A program made the position numbers and the translations under genes. This document shows positions 58,579 through 64,000 of a stretch of DNA of 64,000 bases, one piece after another. Below the pieces are notes generated by a model. It was not told where the DNA came from and searched no databases. It saw nothing but the letters and a program-made list of their open reading frames with translations. The stretch lies in NCBI GenBank assembly GCA_002118135.1, contig BDIU01000113.1:50389-114388 (forward strand), written 5' to 3'. The DNA is from Trebouxia sp. TZW2008. Lineage: Eukaryota > Chlorophyta > Trebouxiophyceae > Trebouxiales > Trebouxiaceae. Within the stretch, counting starts at the first letter, position 1. The number at the start of each line of letters is the position of its first letter.

Positions 58579-61500
58579 ATGGGCATTAAGGTCTGGCATG
58601 GTCGACTGAGCTGTCTGCAGCTTCAGCAGACCGTCGGCTGCTGCTCTTCGACAGCTGTGCTTAGCTTGACCGGATGCTGCAGGGTCTTGCCAAGTTGCTT
58701 GCTGATCATGCAACAGGATGCTGTCGTGAGCAAAAGTACGACAACTACTTTGGAAGGAAAATTGCCATTGATGCCAGCATGCACATATACCAGGCCCTGG
58801 TGAGCTCACAAGCTGGCCAACAGCTCATGCGAGTATGCATAATAGGCTAAAGCAGTCGCCTGACAATCACTGTGCAGGTTGTTGTTGGTCGTACAGGAGA
58901 TCAGACGCTGACAAATGAAGCTGGTGAGGTGACAAGGTCAGGCTCCAAGTGTTTGCAGGCCAACTCTCGTTTTCTGCGCAACAGAGCGCAGAACTCAGCA
59001 AGGGTGCATTCTGATTGCTTCCTCTGTCCTTGCAGTCATCTACAGAACATGTTCTTCCGTACAGTCAGGATGCTGGAGAGCGGCATGCGCCCTGTGTAAG
59101 CAGTCATTGCCTCTGGTGTGAGCTTACAGCTGTTGCAAAGCTCATGACAGGTTCTGTATCCTGTGCCTTTCTGCAGTTATGTATTTGATGGCAAGCCACC
59201 CACCCTCAAGCGAGAGGAGCTGTCTCGCCGGTAAGCACCTTGCCCTTCACGTTTTGCTTGATGTGTTCTTGTACTGTCAGGCACTAGCAACCCTTGATGA
59301 ATGACATGTTTGATGATTTGCTTTTCACACAACTCATGGTGTATTGCTTACACATATGCTCAAAGGTGTGTGAAAGCATTGCATCTGGTTGCAGATCCGG
59401 CTTGAGAGTTGACAATGTGATGCAGGTTGGACAAACGCACAGATGCAGATGCCAACCTTGAGAAGGCAAAGGAGGTGAGTGGCATTCCATGCCTGACTCA
59501 GTCAGCAGCCTTGCAGACAGTGGCTGGTGTCAGGTTTTGATGGGCCACAGTTTTGTCACTTATACAGAGCAAAGTGCATTCTGCAACTCAGTCACACTTG
59601 TCTGCGACGCGGTCAGTTGGCAGGAGTTGTAATTGGGGTTCTCATTTGCTTTTAAACAATGTCATTGTCAACACCAGCTGAATTGTGTGTAGTCTTTGTG
59701 TCGGTGGCTGAGTAACAGACGCCTTGCATGCCCTGTGTATTGTAGCAGAAGTGCTTTGCAACATTGCATTCAGCAGTAGCACAGTATGGCAAAATGTCTG
59801 TCAGTTGGCACGTGGCACTAACAACGCTTTACATGCTCGACATGCACGTCCGGTTTTGATAAGTGATTGACGTCAGTTTGCTTTCAATATATTCAATATA
59901 AAATGCCATACAGCAACAGGCTTCTATGTGTCTCATTGCAGACTGGAAACCAGGAGGACATTGCCAAGTACAGCAAGCGGACCATCCGTGTGACTCAACA
60001 GCACAATGATGAGTGTAAGAGGCTGCTGAACCTCATGGGCGTCCCTGTCATCAATGTGAGTCAGCTTGTTTCAACCTGTAACGGACTAGCTTATCCCAGC
60101 AAGGTAACGTGCCCAATACATTTGGTTTTGGAGCAGCTTTGTTGACGCCACTATTGGCAGCCAACTTGCCTTCACCATTGCCCTTGTTAACCTGTGAAAC
60201 AAAATAAGCACCACTGCCAGAACATGAGCCAGACCCTGCCTGAGCAGTGGCTCTTCCAGCATCTGCGCAATCTCAATCATGTAAGCAGCCAGATCCTCCA
60301 CGGTTTTATGCTGCTGACATGATTGAGATTGCACAGATGCTGGAAGAGCCACTGCTCAGGCAGGGTCTGGCTCAGGTTCTGGCAGTGGTGCTTATTTTGT
60401 TTCACAGGTTAACAAGGGCAATGGTGAAGGCAAGTTGGCTGCCAATGGTGGCGTCATAAGATCTGCTCCACAACCAAATCTAACGGACTAGTTCTATCCC
60501 AGCAAGGTAGCATGTAGATCACACTGTTGGAGTGTTCCCTTGTAAGCACAGCCGCCGCCGGCAGCCTTCCTCTTCCCCGCATGACTCATCCTGAGCCATG
60601 CGCTGCAGCATTGACCAGTCAGCGCTGCAGACTGTTACACAACCCTTGCTTAGAGCCTGTGCAGGACATGACAACCATGCTGAGTTGGCAGAATGCGTGG
60701 CACCTCAGGCTTTCTGCATGGCGGTACAGTCAGGCTGATCAGAAATTGACAGGCACTGGCATCAATGTCTAGTGTCATCATTACGCTGCTATGCATGATG
60801 CTGACATCAACAGTCAGGAAATGTGTGTTTGATACCCAGCAACAGCCAAATCTTTTGCCTATGAAAAGCCTGTCGCTATTTGTGCCTTGATTGCCTCAAG
60901 CAGCTTTGTTGCAAGCTATGTGCAAAGTCTCATAAGCAACTTGCTGATGAGTGGCATGATGCGCTTTGCAGGCGCCATCAGAAGCAGAGTCGCAATGTGC
61001 TGCTATGTGCAAACAAGGCCTGGTACGCTTCTCACCTTCACACTCAAACGTGGCTTGGCAGCTTTGAGTTTCCCTGAGTCGTACCTGCTGCCCTGCTTTT
61101 GCATCAAGGCTACATGTAAGGTCAGCATTCTGTGGGTGTGTATTAGCATGTATGAGTTCTGCAATTCAAAGCGATGACTGCATGAAAGCATGCAGTACTA
61201 ATGATGGCTTGGCATCTGTAGACAAGAGTAGAGGCATCTGTTGAAGTGACTTGACGTGTGACGCCACCTGGCAGCAACAGCTACCTAGTCATCACAGTGT
61301 TCACCTTGCTGACCAACAAGTCAATCGAATACAGCAGAACTTGTATGGCATGTAATGTTGTGCATGACCAAGCCAGTTGTGGGCAACAGGTGTATGCAAT
61401 AGCAACGGAAGACATGGATGCCTTGACCTTTGCCACTCCCAAGCTTGTGCGCAACCTGTGTGCAGCGGCTTCTGCCAAGCTGCCCATTATGGAGTATGAG

Positions 61501-63136
61501 TACGACAAGGTGCTAGAGGGCCTCAAGCTCACAGCAGACCAGTTTGTGGACTTGTGCATCCTATGTGGCTGTGACTACTGCGGAAGCATCAAGGGTAAGT
61601 GTTTACTTGTGCAACTGCTCTTCTGCCTTCCCGAACATTCCGTAGCACACAAGTGTGCTGGGTTCATGTTGCTGAAGTCGCCTTGCCGTGCTGGGTTGAG
61701 ATGTCTTGGTTGCCTGGCCATGTAGGGAAGTAAGGGCGCACAGGGTGGCTTGTGATAGTCATTGCTGTTTTGTGATCATGATTTTTAAAACCATAGATAG
61801 CAGATGGAAGTAAATAGCCAATGAGAAGGTCTATAGTGCATTCACTGCAGTGCAACAAGGCTTGCCTGGTACAACCTTGCAAATTGACGCGCATTGTGTA
61901 GCTTGCCTGAAGACGCTGCTCCTTTCTGCTGGTAATGCAAAGCATCACAGCTTCAAGTCCTGCTGCTTGGCGGCACGCATATGTTCTGATCTCCCAGGCA
62001 CGCAATTCTGAGATGTTGTGTTTACAGGCATCGGGGGCGTGAGCGCATTGAAGCTAGTGCAGAAGCATGGCGACCTGGAGGCAGTCATGGCACAGCTAGA
62101 CACTGGTCGCTATGGCATCCCTGACCCCTTCCCCTTCCAGGAAGCCCGCGTCCTGTTCAAAGGTATGCGGCCTCCTCATTGCCAATGACAATTTGAGCAA
62201 CCAACAGCATAGCATTGACTCAGCTGCATGCTGACCATGACTGATGAAGCATGCAAGGTATTGATGTATGCTGCGTAGCACCTACTCTTTGTCCAGCCAT
62301 AATGACAGCCATTGGCAGGAATGTGCTTGTTGATCTGAGCGCAACTGCCTGATGGGACGCAGTTCATCCTGATTCGGTTCTGCAAGCAACATGATCTTTG
62401 CATAACAAACTTATTGCTGGCTTGTTCTTACTCCCTTCTTTGCTTGCTGATTGTTCCTGTAGGCAAACCAAAAAGTCAACATTTACTCCTCAGGGCCTCC
62501 ATATGTGCTGTCAAACTGCAGAGCCTGATGTTTTGAAAGCAGAGGATGTGCCAGCCTTCAAGTGGGGTGAACCAGACGAGGAGGGCCTGGTGGACTTCCT
62601 TGTCAAAGAGAAGAATTTCAATGAGGACAGAGTGCGCACAGCGATCAAGAAGGTGCATGCCACCAAGGGCAAGTCTTCACAAGGTACTGGGCCTCACCAA
62701 GTTTATGTGTACATAGTCAAGGTGTAATCGTCACACAACTCATGATGCGTCTACACTTCAGCTGTGTAGCTGTTGTCACATTGACGGCGCAGATGTCACC
62801 TGATCTCACCTAAAAAGACTTGAAGGTCATGTCACTTTGCATATATGCATATTGCTTGTACTTGCAGCAATTTCTATGCACAACAGAAGAGCAGGGCAGC
62901 ACACGTGTTCAATTCAAACAAATGCTTGAAAGTATCCATATTGGCTATTGATTGCAGACTTTGCAAGCTGCACAAATTTTCAGAGCTTGGCATGGATCCT
63001 TGTAGGTCGTCTTGAGTCCTTCTTTGGTGCTGTCACCACCAAGCACAGCACCACCGGCAAACGAAAAGAGCCAGAAAGCAAAAACAAAGCCCCAGCAAAG
63101 AAGGGCAAAATGGGTGGTGTAGGCAAGAAAAAGTAG
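58579..63136 (+). CDS. FEN1: Flap endonuclease 1
   Basis: Twelve exons: 58579-58590 (only MGIK), 58683-58799, 58878-58936, 59036-59095, 59177-59230, 59426-59474, 59942-60055, 60972-61022, 61390-61594, 62028-62162, 62522-62683 and 63006-63136, giving 382 residues in phase. FEN1 removes 5' flaps in Okazaki-fragment maturation and long-patch base excision repair. Metal-site segments are present: [39 protein letters not shown] and CILCGCDYC. The helix-hairpin region ([15 protein letters not shown]) and a PCNA-binding box near the C-terminus ([10 protein letters not shown]) follow, then a basic tail ([12 protein letters not shown]). Length matches the family. The 916-base intron between exons 7 and 8 contains a long inverted repeat. 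Confidence 0.95.
60079..60514. repeat. Long inverted repeat (170-bp arms) flanked by direct repeats, FEN1 intron 7
   Basis: Bases 60121-60290 pair with 60309-60478 in perfect register (no indels, roughly ten mismatches), leaving an 18-base loop. Flanking direct repeats of about 33 bases (TAACGGACTAG..TATCCCAGCAAGGTA) start at 60079 and 60481. Each arm contains an open stretch ([18 protein letters not shown] on one reading) and a TTTCACAG|GTTAAC junction-like site. Confidence 0.93.
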
Positions 63137-63743
63137 GATGCACAGCATCAGCTTTGATTGCCATCAATGTTTGGCTATGACCATGAGGGACAAGCGCACA
63201 ACCCACCTTTGACAGCTTGTTGCAGGTTGACACCCTTGTTTCTCATTGTTTGCAGTTGCTTTTTGTCACACCAGGCCTCAGCTACAGTCTACGTGTTGGC
63301 ACATATACTAAAGCAGGATCTTGCCAAATTGGCTTTGAAGCCACATGACTATTTGTGTTGGGATCAAGCTTGTTTGCCATATTTGTCAGACTTCACCTTG
63401 CTTGCCTTGTTCAGGCTGTGTGCCTTTTGTAAGTATAGCACCTGGAAGTCTGTCGAGGTCGAGTTTTCATAGTGGAATTTACCTCTAAAAAAAACAGCAA
63501 AGCCCGCTCAATAGTGTGGAGCAAAATCTGATGCGTGATTGCATATTGCAATAAAATTCTGCAGTGGTCTTGTGCCAATGGCATGTGCAAATGGCCTGTT
63601 GTGACTGATCTGCAGTGCAGCATGGCGCCAAAGGAAGGCTTGGAGACCTGAAGTGTAATGCTGAAAGGGCTGACCCTCAGACTTCTGATGAGTTGTCCGC
63701 AGAGCAAGTCTCATAATTGTGGCATCGCTCGTGCACGTTGCAG
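63137..63743. other. Intergenic region downstream of FEN1
   Basis: About 600 bp with presumed FEN1 3' UTR (TGTAA near 63427). No confident exon was seen. Confidence 0.45.
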
Positions 63744-63873
63744 GCACTGAGAAAAGCTCTGCTGCTGAGGGCGCACGCAGCTGTTGATGCCAGGACAGAT
63801 TTGTCGCGACTATTACATAGCCAAGCATCAGCACTCGAGACCATTACAACAGCAGCTGACACAATCTTGACAG
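63744..63873 (+). CDS. Possible exon of a gene continuing to the right
   Basis: Between a CAG acceptor and an ACAG|GTGC donor lies an open 130-base stretch encoding an alanine/leucine-rich, probably helical segment (ALRKALLLRAHAAVDARTD, then SALETITTAADTIL). Codon character resembles the exons to the left. The gene is not identified and no start exon was found upstream; it could also be chance. Confidence 0.35.
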
Positions 63874-64000
63874 GTGCTGCACCCTGCTTTGCGCATACAA
63901 GCAGGACTGCTGTAAACGGCTGTGAGGGGCAGTGCTGTTCAGTGATGACAGCTGTGACATCCTACTGCTGCTGGTGCTAGGTGAAAGCTTGAGCAGGTAT

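Overview
This window reads as nuclear DNA of a green alga (Chlorophyta, possibly trebouxiophyte-like; species not identifiable from the sequence). The evidence is an early light-induced protein with a plastid transit peptide, a plant-type APS kinase, a plant-type signal peptide peptidase, many short exons with GT-AG and some GC-AG introns, and TGTAA motifs after stop codons. No bacterial or viral genes, rRNA, tRNA or CRISPR array were seen.

I reconstructed eleven genes from conserved protein segments joined at splice sites whose phases agree. From left to right they are: ELIP (-, 501-1621), exosome RRP40 (-, 3288-6015), flavin amine oxidase (+, 6629-10622), a short-chain dehydrogenase (-, 11339-17301), proteasome subunit beta-4 (+, 18038-20560), signal peptide peptidase (+, 21237-24295), an unrecognised gene (-, 24817-about 26118), eIF4G with 27 exons over 21.7 kb (-, 26460-48127), a three-RRM hnRNP H/F-like protein (+, 49307-56270), an intronless APS kinase (-, 57331-58164) and FEN1 (+, 58579-63136). 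Fragments of further genes may lie at both window edges. Four neighbouring pairs are divergent and share 0.4-1.2 kb upstream regions. The genes are unrelated housekeeping and stress functions; nothing suggests an operon or pathway cluster.

The most unusual property is in the introns. In six of the eleven genes, introns are filled with same-orientation tandem copies of the edge of the neighbouring exon together with its splice site. Donor-side copies lie in the following intron and acceptor-side copies in the preceding intron. The clearest arrays are in RRP40 (about 181-bp units), the short-chain dehydrogenase (at least seven exon-3 copies), eIF4G (more than fifteen exon edges, some introns filled from both ends) and the RRM gene (an exact 78-bp period, with an in-frame stop at the same codon in all three upstream copies). 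Other features are two long intronic inverted repeats (170-bp arms in FEN1, 50-bp arms in RRP40), pogo/Tigger-like MITEs in eIF4G introns, two CAG runs encoding polyglutamine inside the amine oxidase, and a C-terminal W2-like region in eIF4G.

All coordinates and reading frames were worked out by eye. Exon boundaries are supported by frame and phase agreement and by protein family resemblance, not by transcripts.
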